Assembly: GCA_016617855.1 (NCBI GenBank)
Contig: JAECUM010003692.1
Span: 51,018 to 115,017 of the forward strand
Direction: 5' to 3'
Length of the DNA stretch: 64,000 nucleotides
DNA from: Megalonaias nervosa
Taxonomy: Eukaryota > Mollusca > Bivalvia > Unionida > Unionidae
Below, one piece after another: positions 1 through 9,560 of the stretch; positions within the stretch are counted from its first letter, which is position 1; each line of letters begins with the position of its first letter. The notes under the pieces are model-generated. The model had not been told where the DNA came from. It was given only the letters and a program-made list of their open reading frames with translations, and ran no database searches. The position numbers were made by a program, and so were the translations under genes.

Positions 1-44
1 TTCCTTGCTATTTCCATTAAAATAAAAACTATGTAATATGCAAT

Positions 45-186
45 ATCTCAAGTAGATAATGATTTAATATTAAATTTATGAAATTCGTTAGTTAATGTCC
101 AGCTTTTGCGCGCCTTGGCTCGCAAAAGCTGAACATTATTCAACTCGTTTCATAAATTTAGTATTCAATCATTACACATTTGAGAT
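45..186. repeat. Foldback (inverted repeat) element
   Basis: Two arms of about 65 bases (45-110 and 121-186) are imperfect reverse complements of each other around a 10-base spacer. The inner 10 bases nearest the loop (AGCTTTTGCG and its complement) pair perfectly, and mismatches increase outward. This is typical of a non-autonomous foldback or MITE. I could not see a target-site duplication. Confidence 0.75.
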
Positions 187-257
187 CCTCTAAAATATAT
201 GAGATGGACTTATCAAACGTCATAAGTTAATACAGCTTTCCCAGGAGAAGCAAATGA

Positions 258-685
258 GAATAACCCCCGTGACCTTAATAAGATTTCTTTTTTTATATTT
301 AGTTGGTGACATTTATTATATTCATAGCCTGACTAATAAATATCCGATGCGGCAAAATTCTGAGGCTAATGAGAAATTTTACAGAGTTCATTTCAAAACA
401 AAAATAAGAAAAAAATACGATCTTTCATTGTCAGATCTAAGATAAGAGTGATAAAACTATAGTGGTTATGAAAAGTGGAGGCGCACTTTAGTGTACGGGC
501 GTAAATAGCGCAATGCCGTTGACCTTTATGAATTTTTTTTTTAAATGTTTGGTTACATTTATTATATTAATAGCTTGACTGATAAATGTCTGATGGGGCA
601 AAATTCCGATGCTAATGAGAAATTATAAAAGGTTCATTTCCAATCAAAACGAAAAATTACTATATTTCGTTGTCAGCTCTTTAAA
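258..685. repeat. Pair of diverged direct repeats
   Basis: A block at 258-440 recurs at 508-685. Both contain GTGACCTT, then a T-run, then GACATTTATTATATT or a close variant, then AATAAAT, GGCAAAATTC and GCTAATGAGAAATT, ending near a TTGTCAG motif. Identity is roughly three quarters by eye. The 63-codon ORF in the first block is interrupted in the second, so I do not treat either as coding. Confidence 0.65.
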
Positions 686-689
686 CAAT

Positions 690-1825
690 TTAAATTATTT
701 TTTACTATTACAGTTTGGATGTCCTTTTTAATTTGATTTGTTTAAATCATTTTTAAAGAAGGAATCCAACATTGTGCACAGAACGTAAAACCGAATTAAA
801 TACACATGAAGAATCACGTGAGACTAATCAAATGTTAACAGATGTTGATACAACCCTTTTCAAAGGAAATCATCAGTCTATGGAAACTAATGTACCCTTG
901 TGTATATAAAAATATTTTATAAACTTAATATAGCATAGAAAATGTCACCTACCTCCATCTTTGTCAATGTCCTCATTGTGAAAACAATACTAATTTCTAT
1001 ACGGGTATCGCAGGCTGAGAGTTATAGATTAAAGTTCATCATAATTATCAGATTGACGTGTACTCAGTGTCCTTTCTGGGTCATATTTGTCACTATACAT
1101 ACACAGCGAGAGCTGTATAAGTCAACGGGAACCACGGTATATACTTCATTATCTACTATACCAGTGGTGTATTCATATAGTGATAGAGCGTCATGGAGCT
1201 TTATATATACCCCATCGCTATAATGTATGATGATAATGTATATATTTAACTTTGCTCCTTCGCAGAACCTCACCATCGTACTACTTTTATCGATTTCACG
1301 CAACAAGTTTTATGCTTCGACCCCGTCCCACCACCACCACCACCATCACTCCACCCACGATCCATCCTTATGATTCATAGCGTAGAAAGCGGTCAAAATA
1401 AAGACAAACAAGAGACCCAAGTGGGCTTGAGATCCCGGAAGAAGTTACATGGGTCACTTGGGGAACGATGGAGGTTACCATTAAAAATGGCTTAAAAATT
1501 ATAGGTACAAAGGGAAATTTAACATGGATGACATCCTGGGGTTTATAGGGACAAAAGGATTTATAGGGACAGAAGGGTTTTATAGGTACTATGGGAATTT
1601 AGCATTGGATGACGTCACGGTGCTGGACAAATGGGAACTTAGTAACAACGTTACTATGCACTTCTCTATGTAAGTATGGGAAATCTTATGTGAAATGTTT
1701 ATAGGAAAAAAGAATTGATGGAGAAAAACAAAATATACACAAACAACAAACAAATACTTATACAACACGAAGATAAAAAAAAAAAAATGGCAAGAGTAGA
1801 AGAGTATAACTTTGCGAGGTATAAG
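690..1825. other. No gene seen
   Basis: Short overlapping ORFs occur on both strands but none has family features. The stretch around 1540-1600 contains short repeats of TTTATAGGGACA. Nothing else is supported here. Confidence 0.5.
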
Positions 1826-1828
1826 AGG

Positions 1829-1844
1829 GGCCCTGAAAAGGGCC
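1829..1844 (-). promoter_or_regulatory. Histone-mRNA-type 3' stem-loop (copy D)
   Basis: Read on the minus strand this is a 6-bp stem (GGCCCT/AGGGCC) with the four-base loop TTTC, an exact match to the metazoan histone 3'-end stem-loop consensus that SLBP binds. It is preceded on the minus strand by a purine-rich run, as in histone transcripts. No histone coding sequence lies upstream. The downstream sequence resembles that after the stem-loops at 9465, 8903 and 6795, so it seems to belong to a repeat family rather than a histone gene. Confidence 0.55.
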
Positions 1845-2169
1845 GTTCTCTTCTTCTTCTTCTTTTTCTTCCTCCAGTTCTTCTATCATGTTGTTGGTTT
1901 TTGGAGGAAATTCACCTTTTTCTTTCTTCCACTGGTATCCAGTCTGGATTTCTCATGCATCTAAACTTTTCTTGGATTTGATCCAATTCTCATTCAGTCT
2001 ATCAGTTTACTTGTTTCGTTCTATTTTCTTTTTCCTTCCTCGCTTTTGCCCAGATAGCCTTGATGTTTTTCTCTTCCTCTACTATGACTTTTCTGACAAG
2101 GTTCTCAGCTTTGTTTAAGCTGGCTGATACCTATCTCACACAACTTTGGGGTGGGTAAGACCAATCTGA

Positions 2170-2541
2170 TCAGGTCTCTATCTGTTCAAAAAAAATCTTT
2201 AATCTCACCATACAATCAATAGCCTCTTTCAATTTACCCACTCTGCAGTATTCAAAGGCTATTAGTCCTCTCTTCTTTTTCACTTCCTCCTCCAACACCT
2301 CTTTGACCAGGTCCCTGGCTGCTTTTAGAATTGTCACTTGCTTTATCACGAAGTCTAGGGGGACTTGATATCTCCAATAAACAGCTATCTTTTCTACGAC
2401 ATACTCCGCATCCACCATACAATACCATGAGTCTTTCAAGTCATTCACGTCAACGATTGGTAGCCAGACTGCCTTCCTTCCTTCTATGAAATAATGTCGC
2501 TTTAGCCCATTCGGGCACGTGCGACGGGTTATTTCCAGCTC
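2170..2541 (-). CDS. Hypothetical ORF fragment, Lys/Glu-rich C-terminus
   Basis: An open frame of about 123 codons runs from just after a stop near 2544 to a TAG/TGA cluster at 2170. The first Met in it is at 2448, so it may be the 3' part of a longer reading frame. The protein is mixed in composition, with a helical charged stretch (VLEEEVKKKRG) near residue 85. I do not recognise it. Beyond its stop, towards 1850, the minus strand continues with broken charged reading frames ending in a poly-Glu run, then the histone-type stem-loop at 1829-1844. It could be a gag- or ORF1-like piece of the same repeat family. Confidence 0.25.
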   Translation of the reverse strand, partial: ELEITRRTCPNGLKRHYFIEGRKAVWLPIVDVNDLKDSWYCMVDAEYVVEKIAVYWRYQVPLDFVIKQVTILKAARDLVKEVLEEEVKKKRGLIAFEYCRVGKLKEAIDCMVRLKIFFEQIET

Positions 2542-2862
2542 TCACTCTCGTGCGCTTTTAATGCGAGCACCGCTCGCTATTTAATTGCCATGTCCGCCCG
2601 AGCAAGGAAGAAAAGTGGGCCCTGAAGCCACCATAATGCCACCGCCGAGTGACCTTTATTCTTGGGTAATATTATTTTAACCCACTTTCCAAAAGACAAA
2701 ATGTAATCGTCTTGCCGGAATTCGGAATATAGATTCTTTGTGCAGTAGTCTCATAGAGTAAGTTAAGCTAACCGGAAATAGATCTGAAAATTAGTCAGCT
2801 ATTAGTCTTTACTTTTGACAAGGCTATGAAATTAGAGTTTTAAACTGATTATTTCCAAATTG

Positions 2863-4271
2863 TGCCACAATGTGTGGCTGGGCCTTATGGTTTGGAGCTT
2901 ATAACCACCTTATATGTTCTAATTTTAGGGAACGGATTTTGATAGAGTCTCGCTAATCTTGCTTGTATAATTATTTTGCTTATAACTATTATATTTAGTC
3001 GGCCTTGTGCGGGGGAGGGGGGAGAGGCTGATGGCTTCAGCTTTACCACGTCATAATTCTTAATTTTGGGCCGTCGTAACCTATTAGTTGTTTAGTTAAT
3101 GTTACTACCATGTGTAGCAGGTCATGGTGGTCTTTTGTTTGGACCGACTCATAATACTTATCTCGGGTCATTACTTTATTTGATGATTTTAAGTGATCTC
3201 AGTTATTGCCACCTTGCGTGGCTGGGTCTATCGGGGTTGGGCCTGTTGTCCTAACTTGATATTTATTCTTGCGCCATTTCACGATCAAGAATGAAGAAGA
3301 AAGGATCAGAAGGAATTGTGATTGGGATGATTACCTGTTTTCGAGTGATCTATTCTTTTAATGATATTGTTTATATTGCCTTTAAACAATGCTCTCCTCG
3401 TTTAAATATGGTCTTATTGTTATATTAAATTGCTTATGTGTCGGTTATGATTATATATCATTTGACCTATTATTATTTACATTGCTTTTATAGTGCTTTC
3501 ATCGTTGCAGTAGCGTCACTAGGGTTGGTGTCACCCACTGCGGTAGCTCATGGTGTCACCCCCATGGACCTCCTTCCTGCACAAAAAAATCAAAATTTTT
3601 ATAGACAGTCATGTGCGGTAACTCGTGGTGTCACACCCATGGACCTCCTTCCTGCAGTCATTTTGGTGTCGGGCTAATGAAGTTTCAGCTAATAAGACTT
3701 TTGACTGAGTTTAATTTTCTTCCCCTTTCACTGTTGTTCCAATATACTTGCCATTTGGCGTCAGTTTTTCGTCATTATGCTGTAAATCTCCTGTACGCTA
3801 TATCGGCCACAGCAGGCACATCCAACATCCAGGGTGTTTTTGATGGTCAAAAAATGTCGCCTTTGCATGTTTTAGAATAAGCGTATGGGTTATTTTTATT
3901 GGATAAAGAAATAAGGCGGTCTGAGTTGGTGTTTATACTAAATTTATTTGGGCTTGCCGAAGCATTAATGTGTTGTGTGTGTTTATTAGGGGGCTTAAAC
4001 GTAATTACGATTTTAGTTCTGCCTTGTGCCGTGAGCCTGGTGGATTGGGTTTTGGCCATCTTATTTAAGTTTCGGCTTAGTATGGATCGTAATTTGTTGC
4101 TGCATTGTGCAGCGGGGCCTGATGGTCCTGGAGTTAAGACCACCTTAAAGAACTAAGATGGGGCCTTAATTTGGTATGTATCCTATTTAGGTGTGATTCA
4201 GTTAGCGCCACCTTTTGTGGCGGGACCTGACTGATGTGGTTATAGCCACCTTATATTCTCTAATTTGGGGC
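2863..4271. repeat. Recurring GCCAC...GTGGC stem-loop units
   Basis: Short hairpins of the form GCCAC-N5-GTGGC followed by GGGNCT occur near 2863, 3210 and 4205, and a diverged version (GCTGCATTGTGCAGC) near 4099. Three of these are followed within 40 bases by a second conserved block, ACCACCTTATAT plus TCTAATTT or variants (2901, 4137, 4243). This looks like dispersed or tandem monomers of one repeat. No coding frame spans it. Confidence 0.5.
3540..3657 (+). repeat. Direct repeat of a 42-bp unit
   Basis: The unit containing GGTGTCACNCCCATGGACC and ending CTCCTTCCTGCA occurs at about 3540-3582 and again at 3616-3657 with only a few changes. It gives two short ORFs the same MDLLPA peptide, an artefact of the repeat. 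Confidence 0.7.
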
Positions 4272-4818
4272 CAAATGTGTTTTAATACGGTAGACTCACA
4301 CAGCCCGTTTGAAATAAGATATTATTAGAGTTAAAGGTGTTAGCAATGTATATACCTGTATATTAGCTTGCTAATATCATTGCTGCCAATAATGATATAA
4401 GTTTCTTAATGACTGTAACTGAGTTAACATAGCTACTTGGTGGACCTGTTACCTGTTGGCATTGCTAACAACCTTGACCTGTTATTTTACTTATAGTCAA
4501 GTTGTAATTTGCTACTTAGAAGTCTGTCGTCTGTTATCTTTACATTACCTATGAATCAAATGAACGATACGTCGTGGCGTTGTAGGGGCAGGGTATACCT
4601 TCATAACTGTCGCAGGTTAAAACGCCCGAATCTCAGCTTTCCCATTCCAGTTCTCATACCCTTCTTTCAGGGCCACATCGCGACTATTTCCATTTGGTTT
4701 GTGTTATAGGAGTTTCTGCTTCATTCACCTTCCATACTTATCTATTCCCTTTAGGAAAGCAATAATGTTATTGTATGTTGTTGTAATAGTTCTGTTCTTG
4801 TTTTGCTCTAGGAAGTCT

Positions 4819-4820
<2 letters not shown>

Positions 4821-4871
<51 letters not shown>
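4821..4871. repeat. (AT)n microsatellite
   Basis: An uninterrupted AT dinucleotide run. It directly abuts the 3' end of the minus-strand retrotransposon fragment at 4878 and may have grown from that element's tail. Confidence 0.95.
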
Positions 4872-4872
<1 letters not shown>

Positions 4873-4877
4873 CTGGC

Positions 4878-5850
4878 GATCAAATATTTCGTTCTTTATT
4901 CTTAAAGATGTTTCTATGTTTGTGATATCTTGGGTAGACGATGAAGACATGGTTAACTTCTGGTGTAAGGCAGTGTACGCAGTTAGTGCCCTTGGTTATA
5001 TCATTTGATATGTGTTTGCCAAATCTGTTCGCTAGCAGAGTTTTTCCTGCTTTAATTCTGTTGATCAGTTTCTGGTCACTGTGCGAAGTTATACTTGGAA
5101 TTTTGCTGTTCCTGTAAGCTGTCTTTTGAATATTGAATAGTTTTTGCCCTTTGTTACACTCCTCCCATTCATGTTGCCACTTGATGTCAGTTTTATTCCT
5201 GATCTGGATGTAAATAACTTGTATACTATAGTATGGGTCAATCGGTTGTTGGTTATTTCATATTTCCTTGCCTTTATGTCTGCATTTTCATTTCCGGATA
5301 GCTTAATGTATGAAAGGATCCACATGAATTCGACTGTTTGTTTGTTGATCTCAAATATTTTATTAGCAGCATGGCATCTCTAAGAAAGTTGTCTCTACTA
5401 GTCGAATTTCCTGATTCAGTGGATCTTAGGACGCTTACCGAGTTCGTGATAATTACGCTCTTTGTTTTGTTTTGGTTTTTGATCAAAATGGAGGGCTTCA
5501 CTAATGGCCCAAAATTCTGCTGTGTATATGGAGGGCCCATCCGGTAATCTCTCTCCTTGTTCGATGTTTCTATCTGGGATGACTATTGCATCTGCTGTTT
5601 TATTCAATTCTGAGGATTTAGATCCATCCGTATCGATTTTGGTATGGTTTTTGGTATTTGTTTTCTAATATTAACTTGATCTCTGTTATTATTATATTGT
5701 GGGGTTTTTTCGTGCTTTGATCCAAGGGTTAGTGCATGGAAGTAAATATTGGGGGCCTGACTGCTCTGGGGTGACGAATCAGGATATCTTGTTGGTTCAG
5801 CTAGTAGGTTGGTGAGGTTCAATTCTTTAGTTAATTCATGTATTATTTTC
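4878..5850 (-). mobile_element. Non-LTR retrotransposon 3' fragment (RNase H and zinc-knuckle tail, plus endonuclease piece)
   Basis: Minus-strand reading frames give three recognisable parts. The segment 5604-5822 has PTRYPD and spacing typical of the end of an APE-type endonuclease. The segment 5416-5600 includes YTAEFWAISEAL and then, in another frame, a VIITNSVSVL block, as in LINE RNase H domains. The segment 4880-5330 has KLSGNENAD (RNase H) followed by IKAGKTLLANRFG and a C-x2-C ... H ... YPRY region, the usual C-terminal zinc-knuckle of I/Jockey-type elements. The reverse transcriptase core is missing between endonuclease and RNase H, and at least two frameshifts separate the parts, so this is dead. 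The 3' end meets the (AT)n tract at 4821. Confidence 0.7.
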
Positions 5851-5984
5851 CCTCCTGGTGGGTTAGGTACCAGATTCTGGTTAAAGGGTTTCTTGCATTT
5901 CTCAGATATCAGTCTTGTTGGATGTGATTTATTGTGGATTGATATCCTGGTAATGATCCTGACTAGACTGGACTAGACTTGGAT

Positions 5985-6870
5985 TAACGTCGCATACACA
6001 CATTCGTGCATGCCCGACATGTTTCTTCCCACATTGTGGAATATTTAATTGGAAGGAATTTGAGCCACTCTCCCTTACGCGTTTATGCAATACATAGTGT
6101 GTATTGTGGAATATTTAATTGATCGTACTGGAAGGAATTTGAGCCACTCTCCCTCATGCGTTTATGCATACATTGAATGCTTCTTAATTAAGTTGAAATT
6201 CGGGGCAGTCAAGTCCAATGCGACTAATTTGACACGAGTGGGAATCGTACCAGCACACACTTGTTGCAAGTCTGTATCTTCTTCTATTATCAGACGTCGG
6301 GCGAGATTGGACACTACCCTTATGACGTCACCCAGATCTGCGCTTACGAGCTCATGGGGGCACCTGCTTGGTAGATGAGTGGGAATCGGCCCACACACTC
6401 GTCTTTGGTGGTAATGAGTTAGGAAAGAGAAGGAAGGGACTCGGATGGGGGACACGATAGCTCAGAAGAACGTTACCTGAACGCCATAGTCGTATTTTAC
6501 CAAGGACTCTAATATGGGTGTCCCTAATACCAATTCTGTATTAGCTACAATAGATTATGAAATTTCCTACACAATTAAATTATACTTTGGTATACAAATG
6601 CATATGAACTCGCCTGAAATAGCCAAAATAATAGGATCTCAGTTACCAATTGAATTCTGGCCATGTTAGGTATTTCTAGTTGTTAATTTAGAACGGTGAA
6701 TAGAAGGATCTCGTCAGGTTCCATGGAAATATCGATTGGGGCTATCATGCCCAAAAAAAGAGATATCCCTTAAATAACAGAGGAAATCTTGATTAGCTCT
6801 CAGAAGGGCTGAGGTTAAACCTCATCAGGAACCAAGAGTCCCTGCAGGTGCTCAGGCGGTACTAACTTCT
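5985..6870 (-). repeat. Long dispersed repeat, copy A
   Basis: This shares extended but diverged similarity with copy B (8130-8945). Shared landmarks in order are CACATTCGTGCA, CCACANTGTGG, GAGCCAC, CGTTTATGCAT, GAGTGGGANTCGTACCA, GTTGCAA, CACCTGCTTG, GAACGGTGA and CCCTTAAATAAC. Copy A holds an internal tandem duplication of about 70 bases (6036-6105 and 6106-6178). On the minus strand it lies between an unassigned ORF and the endonuclease fragment, so it may be the 5' untranslated part of that retrotransposon. Confidence 0.6.
6795..6810 (-). promoter_or_regulatory. Degenerate histone-type stem-loop (copy A)
   Basis: The minus strand reads AGCCCT-TCTG-AGAGCT: a 6-bp stem with one mismatch and a 4-base loop. 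It occupies the same position in the repeat as the better stem-loops of copies B and C and is followed by the same downstream block. Confidence 0.35.
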
Positions 6871-7208
6871 TTCTGGTGCATCCAACGGTTTTGTTTGGGT
6901 GATTAGGTCAGCTATCACTAAATCATCCCACTTCCGCCTCATCTGGAGTTTTTCACTCTCCATTTTATGTACTGAAATTAGTTCGTTGGATAATATGATG
7001 ACCAATGGCACCGGCGTCATTCTGTACCTTTCTGCCAGCGAGTATAGATTTTCACTAGCTTTCATCAAATTGTTCTGGTTGCTTTTCTGAGCTTCCCTTC
7101 ACAGTATTTCCGTTTTCGCATTTCCAGCACTGTGAGTTGGTCTTCTGTATATTTATAAGAGTGTTTACCATCTTCGAGGAAAAACTTATATCCCTTTCCT
7201 CAGTCTGG

Positions 7209-7209
<1 letters not shown>

Positions 7210-7284
<75 letters not shown>
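7210..7284. repeat. (TA)n microsatellite
   Basis: About 75 bases of uninterrupted TA dinucleotides. It ends exactly at the stop codon of the minus-strand ORF1 relic, suggesting a retrotransposon tail expansion. Confidence 0.95.
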
Positions 7285-7286
<2 letters not shown>

Positions 7287-8055
7287 AATTGACCGGGTCG
7301 GCTCTCTGTTCAAGAGAGAGCTGACTAGAGGCCTTAGATGACGTAGCTGCTATAATCGATGGTACTGTTGTAATAACGGTGGAAACTGATGATGTTGTTG
7401 CAGATTTTACTTTCTACTTTGTTTCAACCTTTTCTCTTGATTGCACTATCGCAGTTATTGATGGTGTTGTCTTTGATGTTGCTTTTGTTGTTGTGGTTGA
7501 TTGTGCAAGTGGTGGTGCAACGGTTCTCAGCAGCATTTCTTGTTTGTTCCCTGAAGTCGATGTGATTCAAGGCGCTGCATCGGGTGTTAATGCTGTTGAT
7601 GAAGACATGAGGAATACTGGAAGCGGTTCCTCATGTTCGTGTTTATTAAGTGCCTCTGTATGCTTCTCTCTGAGTGATGCTAACACAGATCCAACTCATC
7701 TTTGTACTTCACAAGACAAGGGTGATTGGTCCCCCGTAACCTTTATGACCTGTATAGCTTGCGAAGTCTCTGTTCTAGGTCCTGTATGAAAACTTGTTTT
7801 GGTTGTAGTGTCCAATCTATGTTGAGCCCGCGTTTGCTGACTCTGAGGCCTTGGTTTTCTACTGTTAGGCACGGGTATTCTTCTTGTTATTATTATTGGG
7901 GCGTTCTATCTCCAATTTAAGTCTTTGGTAACATCTTCCCAGATTAAGATTAACGTAGTTCTATTTGCTTGCGCCCTAAGGCTCCAGCCTGATGCACATC
8001 TTAGGCCTAAACCCAAGATTACATTCATGACTTGTTCTGGGATAGGCGCTTCCAT
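7285..8055 (-). pseudogene. ORF1-like relic of a retrotransposon, four internal stops
   Basis: A single minus-strand frame of 256 codons starts at ATG 8055 (MEAPIPEQVMNV) and ends at TAG 7285. It is interrupted by four in-frame stops (after NWR, EVQR, DAAP and VETK) but by no frameshift. The N-terminal 50 residues look globular; the rest is rich in Ser, Thr, Ala and Pro. It sits just downstream of repeat copy B on the same strand as the endonuclease and RNase H fragments, so an ORF1/gag-like protein of that non-LTR family is likely. That assignment is by position and composition, not by a diagnostic motif. The plus-strand ORF over this area (7379-7789) is its shadow. Confidence 0.45.
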
Positions 8056-8129
8056 CTCTGGCTGTAGTCCTGATCAGTGTTACTTCCTGCTTCGTAAGTC
8101 GAGACTATGTTCCTGACTGCCCAGACCAG

Positions 8130-8945
8130 GCTTAAATTTACGTCTCATTCGCACATTCGTGCAAGCGCGACGAGTTTACTCCCACAATGTGGGATACTTA
8201 ATTCATCGTACGGGATGCAATTCGAGCCACACCTCCGTTACTCGTTTATGCATACATAGTACGCTTCTCAATTAAGTCGTATTTCGATGCAATCAAGCTC
8301 CCAGCAACTGACTTGTTACGAGTGGGACTCGTACCAACACTCACATGTTGCAACTCTGTATCTTTTAGATGTCGAGCGTGATTGAACGCTACCGTTAAGA
8401 CGCCACCCTTGTCCGTGCTTTCACGCTCATCGGTGCACCTGCTTGATAGTCAATGGGAATCGACCAACACGCTCATCTTTGATGGTCCGAGCTTGGAAAG
8501 GGAGGAAAGGGGCTCGGCGGGAAGCTCCAAGCGACAACTGGAACGGTGAAATGGTGAAACACCTGGTGTACTAAAGTCAAAATCATGCCCAGTCACTAAA
8601 TCGGGCTATTCCTTACTGCCAATTCTGTTTTAGAGAAATTCGTAATTAGAGACATGCTTTTCTATGGTTAAAATGTTCTTATTATTAATTTAGAATTTAG
8701 TGTACAAAGAGTACAAAATATTGCCTAAAATTAATCTGAAAATATGTCAGCCAAAGAAACTCTTTATTTGTCAATAACAGGATACAAGTAAAAAAAATCT
8801 GAACGGTGACTAAAGGATCAATTAGTAGTCCTGTGCTAATATCAAGTCGCGTTTCCAAGCCAAACTGGAACCCCTTAAATAACGATGAAATTGGTTAATG
8901 ATAACCCTTAAAGGGGCTTTTACGGCGGCAGTCCAAAGGTTTGCT
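8130..8945 (-). repeat. Long dispersed repeat, copy B
   Basis: Diverged relative of copy A (see landmarks there), without its internal duplication. The near-palindrome TCCCACAATGTGGGA at about 8190 is better preserved here. On the minus strand it begins with a stem-loop and ends about 75 bases before the ATG of the ORF1 relic. Confidence 0.6.
8903..8918 (-). promoter_or_regulatory. Degenerate histone-type stem-loop (copy B)
   Basis: The minus strand reads AGCCCC-TTTA-AGGGTT: the stem has one mismatch and one G-T pair. It starts one base after the stop codon of the small Lys-rich ORF ending at 8920, an arrangement like that of a histone message. Confidence 0.35.
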
Positions 8946-9114
8946 GGCGGTCTTCTTCCTTTATCGTTATTCTCTTCATCAACTGTATCCTCTGTCTCAC
9001 CTTCCTCTTCATCCCCCTCTTCATCTGTGTCTGGTTGAGCTGGAAATTGTGCTTCTGTTTCTGCTTAGCTTTGGCTTGAGCTTCTGCTTTGGCAACGCTC
9101 TCTAGCGCTTGCAA
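8920..9114 (-). CDS. Small Lys/Gln-rich ORF of unknown function
   Basis: A 64-codon minus-strand ORF whose product is highly basic and helical (AKAEAQAKAKQKQK, then KRGMKRKVRQR). It ends one base before a histone-type stem-loop. It is not a recognisable histone and has no conserved fold I can name. It may be the tail of a charged gag-like protein belonging to the repeat family. Confidence 0.25.
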   Translation of the reverse strand: MQALESVAKAEAQAKAKQKQKHNFQLNQTQMKRGMKRKVRQRIQLMKRITIKEEDRQQTFGLPP

Positions 9115-9344
9115 TGTCGAGGATGCTTATTTCAGTTTGAGTCTCCGCGTCTTTCATGTTGTCCTGCCTTGGTTTGGTCCGGGTTGCAATGGAGGTTTTA
9201 GTCAGTTGGTGGGCTGGTATAAGTTGTGAATATCGGTATATTGATTAGAGATCCATTCGTCGTAGTTGAGTGGTCAATTTCCTTAAACGTTCAAATAACT
9301 TTAGGTCAGAGTGACCACCTGGATTTTTGTTAAGCCATGATAAA

Positions 9345-9560
9345 TTTGTAACGGTTCGCTTTTTAGAATGGAGAATAAAGGGTCATATCAGATAACCAAA
9401 GTCTTATCGAATAAGGTATACAAGCCAAAACGAAAACCTATATGACACTTGTGGAGTTGATAATAGCCCTTGAAAGGGCCTTTTTTATTCTTGAGGACTT
9501 ACGTTAACCTGGAGGATCTGGGGCGGCGGTACATAGATTCTTCTAAGGCGGTATTTCAAA
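9345..9560 (-). repeat. Dispersed repeat, partial copy C
   Basis: Resembles the right-hand ends of copies A and B: an AACGGTTC-like start, a run ending GGATC or GGTCA, CCAA...GAA, a TTGATAATAGCCCT stem-loop and then GGCGG-containing sequence. Only about 215 bases of the long repeat are present. Confidence 0.5.
9465..9480 (-). promoter_or_regulatory. Histone-type stem-loop (copy C)
   Basis: The minus strand reads GGCCCT-TTCA-AGGGCT after an A-run (AATAAAAAA). The stem is complete with one G-T pair. The following TTATCAACTCCACAAGTG block is echoed after the other three stem-loops. Confidence 0.5.

Noticed and set aside
1829..1844. Reading the stem-loop as the end of a true histone gene
   Set aside because: No histone coding sequence is found upstream on the minus strand, and sister copies occur in repeats.
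7379..7789. 136-codon plus-strand ORF, Val/Ser-rich
   Set aside because: It is the antisense of the minus-strand ORF1 relic. Its low-complexity look comes from the Thr/Ser codons on the other strand.
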